Assembly (NCBI GenBank): GCA_003762715.1
Contig: RIBJ01000032.1
Coordinates: 117,554-181,553, forward strand
DNA from: Muribaculaceae bacterium Isolate-104 (HZI)
Lineage (GTDB): Bacteria > Bacteroidota > Bacteroidia > Bacteroidales > Muribaculaceae
Direction: 5' to 3'
Length of the DNA: 64,000 nt
Positions 1 through 8,808 of this stretch are shown here, piece after piece. The position numbers and the translations under genes were made by a program. A model generated the notes under the pieces. The model was not told where the DNA came from, did no database searches, and saw only the letters and a program-made list of their open reading frames with translations. Every line of letters starts with the position of its first letter. The stretch's first letter is position 1.

Positions 1-1
1 G

Positions 2-748
2 AACAAGGTGAGCGAGGGAATTAGGAACAGTGCATACGCGCCAAAGGAAGGCCGTATATCGCAAGGCACGGCGGTGAGCTATATCTCCCAGCTTTCGATT
101 GCGCTCAATGCCGCTGTCCGTGCGGAAGTACTCGGCGAAAATCCGTTCATGCTGCTTTCTGCGGCAGAACGTGTGAAAAAGCCCGAATCACAACGACAGT
201 TCCTGACGATTGAAGAATTAAAGAAAATCACAGCCACCGATTGCTATAATCCGGTTGTGAAACAGGCATACCTGTTTTCATGCTATTGCGGACTTAGAAT
301 GAGCGACATTTACGCCTTGAAATGGAAAGATGTGCAGATGAATGACGGCGGATACCTGCTGTCGGTTGTAATGAAGAAGACATCGACACCTGTTTATATC
401 CCGCTTTCCAACAATGCGCTCGCATGGCTTCCTGAAAGAAATGAAGATGAAAACTCCCCCATTTTCTCAGGGCTGCCGTCTCTGATGACAATCAACAAGA
501 TTCTCAAGGTTTGGGCAAAATCCGCCGGAATAGACAAACATCTGACTTTTCACACATCCCGCCATACATTCGGAACACTCATGATGACCGTAGGAGCAGA
601 CCTTTATACGACCTGTAAGCTGATGGGGCATTCCGATGTCCGCACAACGCAGATTTACGCAAAAATTGTTGACAGTAAGAAGATTGAGGCTGTCAACCTC
701 GTTGACAAGATGTTTGAGAAGAGAAATGAAAAAGAAGAAAACGACTAG
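2..748 (+). CDS. Tyrosine recombinase/integrase, C-terminal part (cut by window edge)
   Basis: Site-specific recombinase of the phage-integrase family, expected to cut and rejoin att sites during excision and integration of IME-1. Counting from the GTG at 8, the catalytic set is visible: Arg97 in GLRMSD, His182 and Arg185 in HTSRH, His208 in MGHSD and nucleophile Tyr217 in QIYAKI. The frame stays open to base 2 and only about 245 residues are present, whereas Bacteroidetes integrases are usually near 400, so the N-terminal arm-binding domain lies outside the window. The catalytic domain itself is intact. Confidence 0.93.
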   Translation, partial: NKVSEGIRNSAYAPKEGRISQGTAVSYISQLSIALNAAVRAEVLGENPFMLLSAAERVKKPESQRQFLTIEELKKITATDCYNPVVKQAYLFSCYCGLRMSDIYALKWKDVQMNDGGYLLSVVMKKTSTPVYIPLSNNALAWLPERNEDENSPIFSGLPSLMTINKILKVWAKSAGIDKHLTFHTSRHTFGTLMMTVGADLYTTCKLMGHSDVRTTQIYAKIVDSKKIEAVNLVDKMFEKRNEKEEND

Positions 749-790
749 AAATGTCATTGCCTGACAGCAAGTTACATTTGCACAAGGCTA

Positions 791-840
791 ACATTTTGAG
801 AATCGTGCCAAATACAGTCTAAAACATTTTGAGAATCGTG
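791..840 (+). repeat. Two 17-bp direct repeats, 33 bp apart
   Basis: ACATTTTGAGAATCGTG occurs at 791-807 and again at 824-840, exactly 33 bp apart (about three helical turns). The second copy contains the -33 element of the promoter for the ATPase gene at 883. This arrangement suggests a protein-binding site, either a repressor of the ATPase gene or a site connected with the recombinase. Confidence 0.7.
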
Positions 841-858
841 TGAGATTGATTATCTTTG
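828..858 (+). promoter_or_regulatory. Bacteroides-type promoter for the DUF4143 ATPase gene
   Basis: TTTG at 828-831 and TATCTTTG at 851-858 are separated by about 20 bp, matching the Bacteroidetes primary sigma factor consensus. The TTG at 856 that would extend the downstream frame lies inside this -7 box, so the ATG at 883 is the better start. Confidence 0.7.
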
Positions 859-882
859 CACCTGTTAAACAATGGCTATTAC

Positions 883-2214
883 ATGATATTCAAGCGAAAG
901 ATATACCGGGAACTGCAACAATGGAAAGAATCGGACAACGGTTCCACAGCCTTGTTGATAAAAGGCGCGCGACGGGTCGGAAAGTCAACGATTGCCGAGG
1001 AATTTGCACGCGCCGAGTATGACAGTTACATACTGATTGATTTTGTCGAGTGCAGCGACGAGGTACGGGATTTGTTCAATGACGTGTCAAACCTCGATTT
1101 CATATTCATGCGCCTGCAGATGATATATCATGTTGAGCTGATTGAACGGAAGTCTGTCATCATCTTCGATGAGGTGCAGAACTGCCCCAAGGCACGACAG
1201 GCCATAAAATATCTCGTTAAAGACCGTCGTTATGACTATATTGAGACCGGCTCGCTGATTTCTATAAGGAAAAATGTTGATGGGATACTGATACCCAGCG
1301 AGGAACTTACGGTCAATATGTACCCGATGGATTACGAGGAGTTCAGGTGGGCTTTAGGTGACAGAGTGTCCGTACCTATGCTTGAGGAATGTTTCAGAGA
1401 CCGAAAATCTCTTGGGGATGTAGCCAACCGCTCACTCATGCGCGATTTCCGGCTGTATATGCTTGTGGGAGGTATGCCGCAGGCCGTCGCCACTTATATA
1501 GAGACGAACAATATGGAGAAGGTCGATCGCACGAAACGGGGAATAATCACTCTCTATGAAAACGACTTCAACCGCATAGACCCATCCGGCAACGCATCGC
1601 TGCTGTTCCATAACATTCCGTCGGAATTGACACGCAATTCAAACCGTTATATGGCGTGGAGTTCAACAGGCGGGGCAAGAAGTCACGAGCTTGCGGACGT
1701 GCTGTCGGAAATGAAGGAGTCAATGACGGTCAATATGTCATACCATGCCAACGATCCGGGTGCCGGGATGTCGTTGCACCATGACACAAGCCGTTTCAAG
1801 ATGTTTGTCGGTGACACCGGACTTTTCGTAACACTTGCATTTTGGGATAAAAAATTCACACAGAATGTAATATATGAAAAACTGCTGAGCAACAAACTCA
1901 GTGCCGACCTCGGCTATGTTTACGAGAATGTGGTGGCGCAGATACTTAAGGCCGCAGGCCACGAACTGCACTACTATACATTTCCGACAGAGAGCGGAAA
2001 ACACAATTACGAGGTTGATTTCTTGATTTCAGACGGAGACAAGGTTAGCCCAATCGAGGTGAAATCGTCCGGTTACAAGGCTCATGCCTCATTGGATGCT
2101 TTCTGCTCTAAATTTTCGTCAAGAATTAAAAATGAATATCTTGTATATACGAAAGATATGCGCAAGGATGGCACTGTATTGTGTCTCCCGGTATATATGA
2201 CAATGTTTTTATGA
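883..2214 (+). CDS. AAA-type ATPase with DUF4143-like C-terminal domain
   Basis: Probable P-loop ATPase of the large archaeal/bacterial DUF4143 group, whose cellular role is poorly defined. Walker A is visible as KGARRVGKST near the N-terminus, Walker B as VIIFDEVQNC, and the C-terminal half ends in a nuclease-like motif (NYEVDFLIS followed by PIEVKSS), as is usual in this family. Length (443 residues) is typical. The gene has its own promoter and its stop overlaps the next start (ATGA at 2211), so it likely heads a three-gene cargo operon. A second, different member of the family lies at 44273-45571. Confidence 0.85.
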   Translation: MIFKRKIYRELQQWKESDNGSTALLIKGARRVGKSTIAEEFARAEYDSYILIDFVECSDEVRDLFNDVSNLDFIFMRLQMIYHVELIERKSVIIFDEVQNCPKARQAIKYLVKDRRYDYIETGSLISIRKNVDGILIPSEELTVNMYPMDYEEFRWALGDRVSVPMLEECFRDRKSLGDVANRSLMRDFRLYMLVGGMPQAVATYIETNNMEKVDRTKRGIITLYENDFNRIDPSGNASLLFHNIPSELTRNSNRYMAWSSTGGARSHELADVLSEMKESMTVNMSYHANDPGAGMSLHHDTSRFKMFVGDTGLFVTLAFWDKKFTQNVIYEKLLSNKLSADLGYVYENVVAQILKAAGHELHYYTFPTESGKHNYEVDFLISDGDKVSPIEVKSSGYKAHASLDAFCSKFSSRIKNEYLVYTKDMRKDGTVLCLPVYMTMFL

Positions 2215-2834
2215 AGAAATCTATAAATATCGCAAACCGGCTCGATGAAGTCAATGGGATTGTTGCCGCTTGCAATGGTAGTACGTTGCCTTTTGAACAG
2301 GCGTATGAGCTTGCACGGTTCTACTACGACTTTCAGGACACCAATGCGCTTATAGCCGATGCGGAGGTTATGGCAGGTGAGGATTTGTCAGGATTACGTG
2401 AGATAGCTATTTCCCTCAAAGCAGAGACCACGACACTCCTTAATAATATAGGGCGGCTTGACGGCATTGATTTCCGGGGGATTGCCAACGCTCACTCCCG
2501 ACATTACCATGCCATATTTCAAAAGGCTTCTGATGAACTTAACCCTTACTGGAAACGGTACTGCGAGCTGAACCACCGCCTTGACTATCTACCTCTCGGC
2601 TCAAAAGAGTATGCCGAGGCTGAGAAGGAGTGCGATGCTGCAAAGGCGGAACATGACAGGCGTCAGACCGATGTCAGGAGAATATATGCTGAATACGAGC
2701 ATGAGAACCGGCGCGCCGGGGATGTCTTTTCCCTCAAAGCCTCACACCTGTATGCGCTTGCCACGAAACTGAACGGCATAGCCGGAAGTATTATAAACGA
2801 CCTTGACCGCATGGAGAAAGGGGAAGGTCGATGA
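2211..2834 (+). CDS. Hypothetical coiled-coil protein
   Basis: Unrecognised soluble protein of 207 residues. The ATG at 2211 overlaps the ATPase stop (ATGA), making translational coupling likely; the upstream in-frame start at 2181 lies inside the ATPase gene and is less likely. The sequence is helical and charged, with a probable coiled coil from the stretch AEAEKECDAAKAEHDRR to the end. No signal peptide or membrane segment. It probably works with the ATPase and the following gene. Confidence 0.7.
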   Translation: MKKSINIANRLDEVNGIVAACNGSTLPFEQAYELARFYYDFQDTNALIADAEVMAGEDLSGLREIAISLKAETTTLLNNIGRLDGIDFRGIANAHSRHYHAIFQKASDELNPYWKRYCELNHRLDYLPLGSKEYAEAEKECDAAKAEHDRRQTDVRRIYAEYEHENRRAGDVFSLKASHLYALATKLNGIAGSIINDLDRMEKGEGR

Positions 2835-3241
2835 ACGGAGGTTTGTTGCTTGAAACCGCCAAGTGGCGTGATGTGGTTGAACTGGGCTTGTGCATGGCGA
2901 TACACGATGTCTGCAACGACAGCCAGTTTGAGAACTGTACCCCTCTCGATTTTGCCAATTTCCTTAACGTAAGGGAAGAGGCAAAATCCATTGCCGTGCT
3001 GCCGAAGGAGAAACTGCGGGTCTGCTACATGGTCTTTGCCGTGGCGAGTAACATCAGCCCGAGGAAAGAGGCTGAGACATGGGCGCGGTTGTTCCTGCAA
3101 CGCTGCGGCATCGCCAGGTCATACTACGACAAGCACCGTTCCGACATCTGCGCCGGCCATGCCACCGAGGACAACCGGAATTACCGCAAATCCATTGATG
3201 AAGCCATAGAGGAATGGCGTTCAAGGCGCAGAATCCCGTAA
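2831..3241 (+). CDS. Hypothetical protein, third gene of ATPase operon
   Basis: Unrecognised 136-residue soluble protein. Its ATG overlaps the preceding stop codon (ATGA), so the three genes from 883 to 3241 are probably translated as one coupled unit. The sequence is mixed alpha-helical, with several Cys residues but no metal-binding spacing, and ends in a basic tail (EEWRSRRRIP). A terminator-like hairpin follows. Confidence 0.65.
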   Translation: MNGGLLLETAKWRDVVELGLCMAIHDVCNDSQFENCTPLDFANFLNVREEAKSIAVLPKEKLRVCYMVFAVASNISPRKEAETWARLFLQRCGIARSYYDKHRSDICAGHATEDNRNYRKSIDEAIEEWRSRRRIP

Positions 3242-3286
3242 TAATCCGGCTTATCCCCATTTACAACAGACATATTCGTTTTAACG

Positions 3287-3322
3287 ACGCACTATACGAC
3301 TGAAATTCAGCGTATGGTGCGT
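3287..3322 (+). terminator. Rho-independent terminator-like hairpin
   Basis: ACGCAC-t-ATACG (3287-3298) pairs with CGTAT-g-GTGCGT (3311-3322), followed by a T-rich stretch. It ends the ATPase operon. Confidence 0.6.
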
Positions 3323-3340
3323 TTGTCATTTTTAACCTTT

Positions 3341-3386
3341 CCCCGTGAGACCCACATTGTGCCACACGGGGACGGCTGTAATTTTG
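3341..3386 (+). promoter_or_regulatory. Promoter with overlapping inverted repeat for the HTH gene
   Basis: CCCCGTG (3341-3347) and CACGGGG (3365-3371) form an inverted repeat just upstream of a -7 box TAATTTTG (3379-3386). The repeat covers the expected -33 region, so it could be an operator controlling the excisionase-like gene at 3466. Confidence 0.5.
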
Positions 3387-3465
3387 CATCGAAATCAAAA
3401 GGCTGACAAGTCTATCAATCAGCACATTCTAAAAACAAAGAATATCAACTAAAAAACTTTTGTCG

Positions 3466-3705
3466 ATGCAGACTAAACGAAAACTTCTCAACTCTCAGGA
3501 AGCCGCAGACTATCTCGGCTTCTCCCTGTCGTACTTCCGCAAGATGATGATGCGGCGCGTAATCCCCATGTACAAGCCGAGCGGAAAGATATGCTTCTTC
3601 GACCCCGATGACCTCGACGCATACCTCAAGAGCGTCCGCATATCCTCGCAGGACGAAATAGACGCCGAAGCCGCCCGCTATCTCGCGAACAAGAAGCCTC
3701 TTTAA
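3466..3705 (+). CDS. Excisionase-like helix-turn-helix protein
   Basis: Small (79 residue) DNA-binding protein of the MerR-like HTH_17 type used as an excisionase or regulator in Bacteroidetes elements. The pattern LNSQEAADYLGFSLSYFRKM followed by a short wing (CFFDPDDLDAYL) is diagnostic. The ATG at 3466 is preferred to the TTG at 3460. Its place between cargo and mobilization genes fits a role in recombination directionality or in controlling transfer. Confidence 0.85.
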   Translation: MQTKRKLLNSQEAADYLGFSLSYFRKMMMRRVIPMYKPSGKICFFDPDDLDAYLKSVRISSQDEIDAEAARYLANKKPL

Positions 3706-3732
3706 CCCTCACAAATCAAATCATTAAAGACT

Positions 3733-4224
3733 ATGCCGACAGACATAACAACCACGCCGGGAGGAAAGACCGGCAAATCATCGGATACCAAATCCAAAGA
3801 GTCAAAATCCGGGAATCAAAGGAAAACCCAAGTCATCATGGAGTTTCTTGGCGGATGTACCCCCTACGAGGCCGACGCACTCCGCTCCATGCTCTCGATT
3901 GCCGCAGGGAAAAGCACGTTGGAGACCATGCCGCAGTATGACCGCTCCGCACTCAACCGCTATCTCAACTTCGGATGCGACAAGGAAACCGGGGATGTGG
4001 ACGGCATCCGCGCACATCGGCAGAAGCGGGCACTCATACTGATGAAATCGGTGTCGCAATATGTAGGCAAGGAAGAGATAATAGACATCACCACAGCACT
4101 GCTTACAGTATCTTCCGACAGGCAGGACATACAGACGGTGTTGAACAACCTCCCGAAATTGCAGACTACGGGTACCAATCATAATGCCGGAAACACGCCG
4201 TCTAATGCGCCGATGCAGAAATAG
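3733..4224 (+). CDS. Hypothetical element protein
   Basis: Unrecognised 163-residue protein with a low-complexity Ser/Lys/Thr N-terminus (residues 1-35) and a helical core. It starts 27 bp after the HTH gene and is probably co-transcribed with it. It may assist replication or transfer of the element, but nothing in the sequence shows this directly. Confidence 0.65.
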   Translation: MPTDITTTPGGKTGKSSDTKSKESKSGNQRKTQVIMEFLGGCTPYEADALRSMLSIAAGKSTLETMPQYDRSALNRYLNFGCDKETGDVDGIRAHRQKRALILMKSVSQYVGKEEIIDITTALLTVSSDRQDIQTVLNNLPKLQTTGTNHNAGNTPSNAPMQK

Positions 4225-4432
4225 AGAATCATTGCCATCCCCTTTTCCCTCCGTTTTCATTGTTCCATATTCTTCAATTAGAAAATTATCGGAAGAAACA
4301 CATGAAGAATATTCAAAAATGCAATCCACCATTATCAGAATATCATCGGAGTATGGGTTGAAAGACAGAAGGACAAGGAGACCGAAGTATAAAACCATCG
4401 TACATAAATCTCACTTTGTAAAAATCCAAATT

Positions 4433-4447
4433 TTGGCATTTTGCCAA
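4433..4447 (+). promoter_or_regulatory. Inverted repeat upstream of winged-helix gene
   Basis: TTGGC-ATTTT-GCCAA at 4433-4447, 28 bp before the start at 4475. Possible operator or short 5' UTR hairpin. Confidence 0.35.
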
Positions 4448-4474
4448 TACACTATCTATAAGAAAACAAGGAAC

Positions 4475-4882
4475 ATGGAACAACAAAACATATATCCCTT
4501 TTCATCGGTAAACATCTGGCTGACAGCGGAAGCCGTGGAATGGCTGTCGGGAACAACGACCGACAACAACGGCAACGCAATCAGCAACATGGCGATATTC
4601 AGCGGACTGCTGAAAGAGATGCGTACCTCTCCCGGATATGACGGCACTTTCCGCAGACCGCTCAACCTGAAACCAGGTCAGGCGCAGTTCTCGGAAATTG
4701 GTCTCGCTGACAACTGGAACCTCGGACGGAAGAAAATACACAATCTCCTGTCGAGAATGGAAGCCACCGGGCTTGTCAGCATATACAATTCTCGAATAGG
4801 CTCGGCACTCTCGTTCTCCTGCATAACGGGCTGGAAGAACCTCTGCGGTGAAGTTGAAGTCAACGGATACTTTGTTGAATGA
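4475..4882 (+). CDS. Winged-helix-like hypothetical DNA-binding protein
   Basis: Protein of 135 residues; the longer frame from 4184 overlaps the preceding gene and carries a non-protein-like N-terminus, so the ATG at 4475 is preferred. The region from about residue 80 on (LADNWNLGRKKIHNLLSRM, then GLVSIYNSRIGSALSF) looks like a recognition helix followed by a beta wing. It could be a regulator or a small replication initiator for the element. It sits directly upstream of the oriT-like region. Confidence 0.6.
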   Translation: MEQQNIYPFSSVNIWLTAEAVEWLSGTTTDNNGNAISNMAIFSGLLKEMRTSPGYDGTFRRPLNLKPGQAQFSEIGLADNWNLGRKKIHNLLSRMEATGLVSIYNSRIGSALSFSCITGWKNLCGEVEVNGYFVE

Positions 4883-4959
4883 GAACCGTATCAGATGTAC
4901 CTCAAATCTTTGAGTTTTCAGGTGTGGAGACCGTAGTTTTTAGAAGTGTTGCGAGATAT

Positions 4960-5000
4960 GTTTTGGTGTTACACCCGGCTCCGCTCGGTTGCACCAAAAC
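4960..5000 (+). other. Candidate oriT of IME-1
   Basis: A perfect 9-bp inverted repeat, GTTTTGGTG (4960-4968) and CACCAAAAC (4992-5000), lies in a non-coding stretch directly upstream of mobC and the relaxase gene and is followed by a GC-rich segment (5001-5060). Inverted repeats near the nic site upstream of mob genes are the usual oriT layout. The nic position cannot be fixed by eye. Confidence 0.55.
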
Positions 5001-5090
5001 GCCTCGCCCCTCCCTGCGGTCAGGGTCATGGCCGCTCGCAGGCTCGCACCCGACAATCAGTTATACCAATCACGGGAAATCCGCTTATAT

Positions 5091-5546
5091 ATGAATAAGA
5101 CAGACAATAGCCCCGGCGACAACGCCGGAAAGACGAAACGAAAGAAGCTGCCGCCGGAGGCTGTGCGGTCATGCACCGTCACCACAAAGGTGACAGCCGC
5201 AGAGCGTCGGAAGATACACGACATTGCCGCCGGATGCAACCTTACACCGAGCAACTACATGAGACAGCGCGCCTTGGGCTACGAGCCTCCATCGGCACTG
5301 ACCAAAGAGGAATCGGCACTGCTTCACAACCTCGACGGTTGCCGTGTCGATATACTCAACTTTGCCAACGCCCTTGCCGGAATGAAGCATGATGCGAGAA
5401 TCATGCTTTTTCAAAAGGTCTCCTTCATGCTCGACTGGTACAGGCAGGTGGTACCGATAACCAACGCCGTAACCGAGTTCCTTAACTCCGTGATAAATGG
5501 TGGCCGTCTGAGTCCGCGCACAAGGAAAACCATCACAAAAATTTGA
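5091..5546 (+). CDS. mobC: MobC-like relaxosome accessory protein
   Basis: Mobilization accessory protein expected to bind oriT DNA and help the relaxase. The first half contains a ribbon-helix-helix-like segment (CTVTTKVTAAERRKI, then GCNLTPSNYMRQRALG); the second half is a helical bundle ending in a basic tail. The ATG at 5091 is preferred because the upstream frame runs through the oriT-like region. The relaxase gene begins 5 bp after its stop. Confidence 0.8.
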   Translation: MNKTDNSPGDNAGKTKRKKLPPEAVRSCTVTTKVTAAERRKIHDIAAGCNLTPSNYMRQRALGYEPPSALTKEESALLHNLDGCRVDILNFANALAGMKHDARIMLFQKVSFMLDWYRQVVPITNAVTEFLNSVINGGRLSPRTRKTITKI

Positions 5547-5550
5547 GAAC

Positions 5551-6747
5551 ATGATAGCGAAAGCAAAATCAATATCGCACGGCATAAATGCCCTTAACTA
5601 CATAACAGGAGTGTCGGCGAACAAGAAACATCCCGAAAAAATATATCATATCTGCGACAACTTTCTCCCTCCCGGCATAGACCCGTTGGGGATATGGAAC
5701 TCCGTCAGACTTGATTCCTTGTCCCGACCACGCATGAAAAACAACCTTATCCGAATAGAGATAAGCCCCGCGCCTGAGCATACGCGCAACCTCACCCCCG
5801 AGGACTGGAAACAGCTCTGGCAGGATTTTGTTGTCGAGTTTGACCATCAGGAGATGAGGGACAAAACGGGCCGCTTGCTCTCTCCAAGAACCAATCTCGC
5901 CGGAAGCAAGTCAACAGTATGGCTGCATCTAGAATCCGACAGCGGCATACCTCACCTCCATGCGGTTGTGAGCCGTCTTGACGAAAATGGGAACATCAAC
6001 AATGACCGCAATATCCATCTGCGGGCACAACGGGCGGCGGAACGTGTCGCACGCAAGCGGGGCTGGCAGACAGCGGCGAACATACACGACATAAACCGTC
6101 AGTCCGTGAGCCGCGACTGCCTCGATGTCCTCGGCAGAATGGGGAAATGGTCGCTTGACGATTATTTCACCCGGCTTGAGGCGAAAGGATATGATGTCAA
6201 GGTAAGGAAAGATGAGAAGGGCATAATCCGTGGATATATCCTGAAAAAAGGCAACGCCAAGTTCAAGGCATCCGAGCTTGGCAAAGGCCGCAACCTTATG
6301 GCATCCAAACTTGAAGAAACATGGAACAAATTGCACCCGGCACAGGAACAGCAGACAAAAGCCGACAGCATGGAATCCGATATTCGCCCGGACTATGCCG
6401 CTTACAGACCAGACACACGGCGTGTCGATATTGTCCATGATGACGAGACCCACACCCGTTTTATCTCGGAACAAGTCATGCGCGTGTTCGACGATGAGTT
6501 TGATTTCCGGGAGGTGGAGAACTGGGCCGTCCTTATCAACGAGGCTTGTTACCACTTCGCCGTTGCGATGAGCTTCATGTCGTTTCTCAACACTCCCGTC
6601 TATGTTTCCGGCAGCGGAGGGGCATCGAACAACGACCTCCCGAAGAAGCGTGACGACATCGAGGAAGAAATAGCCCGCGCCCGTCGTTGTGCCGCAGCAG
6701 CCCGCTCCAAGATAGGAATTGTAAGAAAACGAGGATTCAGAAGATAA
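5551..6747 (+). CDS. mobA: MobA-type relaxase (mobilization nuclease)
   Basis: DNA strand transferase that nicks oriT and pilots the strand to the recipient through a helper conjugation system. The MOB-P type signature is visible: a HLHAVVSR metal-binding motif inside SGIPHLHAVVSRLDENGN, preceded by IRIEISP. Catalytic Tyr is likely in the N-terminal region (LNYITG). The C-terminus (after about residue 300) is divergent and basic. 398 residues is typical for Bacteroidetes mobilizable elements. Confidence 0.88.
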   Translation: MIAKAKSISHGINALNYITGVSANKKHPEKIYHICDNFLPPGIDPLGIWNSVRLDSLSRPRMKNNLIRIEISPAPEHTRNLTPEDWKQLWQDFVVEFDHQEMRDKTGRLLSPRTNLAGSKSTVWLHLESDSGIPHLHAVVSRLDENGNINNDRNIHLRAQRAAERVARKRGWQTAANIHDINRQSVSRDCLDVLGRMGKWSLDDYFTRLEAKGYDVKVRKDEKGIIRGYILKKGNAKFKASELGKGRNLMASKLEETWNKLHPAQEQQTKADSMESDIRPDYAAYRPDTRRVDIVHDDETHTRFISEQVMRVFDDEFDFREVENWAVLINEACYHFAVAMSFMSFLNTPVYVSGSGGASNNDLPKKRDDIEEEIARARRCAAAARSKIGIVRKRGFRR

Positions 6748-6757
6748 CCGATTCTAT

Positions 6758-7258
6758 ATGGCACTTAAAAAGATTGATGTATCCGGCATCGACAGCGCGA
6801 TAGCCGAAACGAGAGACGACGAGTTGCGGCAAAAAGAGATCGGGGCGCAGAGCGACCTCGCCTTGCAGATTCGGCTCTTCATGAAAGAGGCTCCCTACAT
6901 CATCAATGAAATCCGGGAGGCAGCTTCTCCTATGGACGCACAAAAGTTCTCATCGGCAGTCAGTGAGAATCTCCAGAAGTCCGCGACCGAGATGGCTGCA
7001 ACATTCAACGCCAAAGTCAAGCCGATGACCGATAAGATGGAGACCGCAAGAAACTGCGTCATCATTCCGGCACTCGCCGCCTACATAATACTCTTTTCCC
7101 TGATATGGCTGTTCGTATTTCTCGCATTGGTAATTTTCGCAAATTCCCATGCCATACATTCCGAAGAGATAAATTCGCTTGTCTCCCTGATAATCTTCTT
7201 TTGGGTGGTCTCAGTGGCACTCGTCACCTATCTCACCCGAAAATTCAAATGGCACTGA
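6758..7258 (+). CDS. Membrane protein downstream of relaxase
   Basis: 166-residue protein with a soluble helical N-terminal half (residues 1-105) and two C-terminal transmembrane segments (about 108-133 and 141-158). It starts 10 bp after the relaxase stop. Genes of this type commonly follow mobA in Bacteroidetes elements; it may connect the relaxosome to the membrane, but this is inference. Confidence 0.75.
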   Translation: MALKKIDVSGIDSAIAETRDDELRQKEIGAQSDLALQIRLFMKEAPYIINEIREAASPMDAQKFSSAVSENLQKSATEMAATFNAKVKPMTDKMETARNCVIIPALAAYIILFSLIWLFVFLALVIFANSHAIHSEEINSLVSLIIFFWVVSVALVTYLTRKFKWH

Positions 7259-7264
7259 AACCTT

Positions 7265-7294
7265 AGAATCCCTGTGCGTCAGCATGGGGATTCT
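7265..7294. terminator. Bidirectional terminator between IME-1 and the minus-strand operon
   Basis: AGAATCCC (7265-7272) pairs with GGGATTCT (7287-7294), followed by T-rich DNA on the plus side. It lies between convergent genes. Confidence 0.6.
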
Positions 7295-7323
7295 CTTTCG
7301 ATAATATGTTTGGTTACATTCCA

Positions 7324-7695
7324 TCATATCAAAGTATAACTATTAGTGGTGAGAATATCTATGATATGCTCGGTTGTCTTTATGGCAAAATGCCGGACTT
7401 TGAGGGCATCGCCATATAGCACCTTCATACCGGATTGCATTAGCCGGTTATAATATTCGGAGTTTTCAACCTCGTATAACGGTACTATACCTGCACCATC
7501 CAGTATATCGTTTATTCTGAAATGTTCCAAAGTCACGCGATACGCGAACACTTCTTTGAACTCAATCCTTACTATCCCCTTGTTATCGAACCGTTCCAAC
7601 TCAACAATAAGATCCGTCGCATTATAGTCCATTGAATTGACCGAACACTCGCAGTCAATCATCCGGATAGGATTCCATATTTCGTGAGTAGCCAT
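7324..7695 (-). CDS. Hypothetical protein, last gene of large operon
   Basis: Unrecognised soluble protein of 123 residues with an alternating beta-strand pattern (DLIVELERF, IVRIEFKEVFAYRVT, KVRHFAIKTTEHIIDILT). This style resembles small immunity-type proteins, but no named family is recognised. It follows the membrane protein gene at 7700-8275 with a 4-bp gap, so it is the distal gene of the 22-gene run. Confidence 0.65.
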   Translation of the reverse strand: MATHEIWNPIRMIDCECSVNSMDYNATDLIVELERFDNKGIVRIEFKEVFAYRVTLEHFRINDILDGAGIVPLYEVENSEYYNRLMQSGMKVLYGDALKVRHFAIKTTEHIIDILTTNSYTLI

Positions 7696-7699
7696 ATTA

Positions 7700-8275
7700 T
7701 TATGTACCTTTGTAAATCAGGTTTTTATAATTACTCTTTATCAAGTATGTCGCTAACCCGCCTTTGAGATATAATCTCGTGGCATCATGCACTGACAGTT
7801 GATTTTTGCCTCGCAATGCGGCGCAATACACTATAATGTTAGCGACCGGAATCATTATCAACACTGAGTATCTGACATTGATTCTATATTGGAGTAATTC
7901 ATATTGTGTGTATCTAAATCGGATAAAATACAGATTAAGGAGATATACATTGAAATATCCCAAACTTAGGTAAATCAACAAACGTGTTCTTTTATGCCAT
8001 ACAATAGATATGAGCCGATTATAGATATTAGGAGAGTACATAATCTGCCACAATGCTATATGCGAGAAAATCACAAAGATAACAGCGCAAGCACTTAAAA
8101 TCCTAATTACCAGTAACAATGTCGCACTATGATCAAATAGCACGACTATTGCAGAAATGAGAAGAACCCATAAATCAACTGCAAGAATAATAGAGAATGC
8201 AATAAATAGCCATAAAAACAGCCGATTGATTGCATTACCACATTTATGCCATAATCGCTTATCGTTCTGTTTCAT
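7700..8275 (-). CDS. Multi-pass membrane protein
   Basis: 191-residue protein with about five hydrophobic segments (roughly residues 16-45, 50-76, 93-116, 130-152). The N-terminus MKQNDKRLW closely resembles that of the 42-residue protein at 9193-9321 (MKLNDKRFW), suggesting duplication in the operon. It overlaps the 3' end of the upstream gene by 17 bp. Function unknown. Confidence 0.7.
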   Translation of the reverse strand: MKQNDKRLWHKCGNAINRLFLWLFIAFSIILAVDLWVLLISAIVVLFDHSATLLLVIRILSACAVIFVIFSHIALWQIMYSPNIYNRLISIVWHKRTRLLIYLSLGYFNVYLLNLYFIRFRYTQYELLQYRINVRYSVLIMIPVANIIVYCAALRGKNQLSVHDATRLYLKGGLATYLIKSNYKNLIYKGT

Positions 8276-8789
8276 AAACCGTGATTTTATATTCGATGGC
8301 TATGGGAGGGTTCATTTGATCAAAATAAGATTTTACTAAATCTTTTGCGCCCTTTCCCTTTACATATCCTCCAACTATAAGGCTAATAGGATTGACAAAA
8401 CTCCTTCCTATATAAATTAGTTCAGAAGGAAAGTCAACGGACATAGAATGTCTTGCAGCCTTTATCCATTCCTCTATTTGGAGGATATTCTTTCCTTCGT
8501 TACTGTTAATCCATTTATAGTCATCACAAATATCTCTGACTTCTTCTTTCGCGGCCTCAAATAAATCTTTCGGAAGAATATCTTTAAGATTCCTCAATAA
8601 AACTTTTATTTCCGAGATTCTTGTTTTTCCCTTAATCGGGAAAAGAGCGACAAAATTTGTCACGGTATCATTGCCAAAATTCTTCAGTTGATGTTTCAGA
8701 GAATAGTTGAAATCGGTATGCAACAATTCAAAAAGGTCATACTGTATTGTAGTTTCTCTCTCTTGATTGTATTTATCAATAATGTCCAT
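8259..8789 (-). CDS. Hypothetical soluble protein
   Basis: 176-residue protein without signal peptide or membrane segment except a weakly hydrophobic GRSFVNPISLIVGGYV stretch near residue 135. Mostly helical and charged. Its 3' end overlaps the next gene by 17 bp. No family recognised. Confidence 0.65.
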   Translation of the reverse strand: MDIIDKYNQERETTIQYDLFELLHTDFNYSLKHQLKNFGNDTVTNFVALFPIKGKTRISEIKVLLRNLKDILPKDLFEAAKEEVRDICDDYKWINSNEGKNILQIEEWIKAARHSMSVDFPSELIYIGRSFVNPISLIVGGYVKGKGAKDLVKSYFDQMNPPIAIEYKITVYETER

Positions 8790-8808
8790 GATAAGTTTTT
8801 TAATAGAT

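Larger units (their letters stand above)
1..7258 (+). mobile_element. IME-1, integrative mobilizable element (5' end outside window)
   Basis: The genes form the order usual for Bacteroidetes mobilizable elements: tyrosine recombinase, cargo, excisionase-like HTH, small element proteins, oriT-like inverted repeat, MobC and relaxase, all on the plus strand. The left end lies outside the window. The right limit is inferred from the terminator after the membrane protein at 6758-7258 and the change to an oppositely oriented operon. No att repeat could be identified, so the true boundary is uncertain and the minus-strand operon could be cargo. Confidence 0.6.

Noticed and set aside
4184..4474. N-terminal extension of the winged-helix protein
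   Set aside because: It overlaps the preceding gene and has a low-quality translation; ATG 4475 fits family size better.
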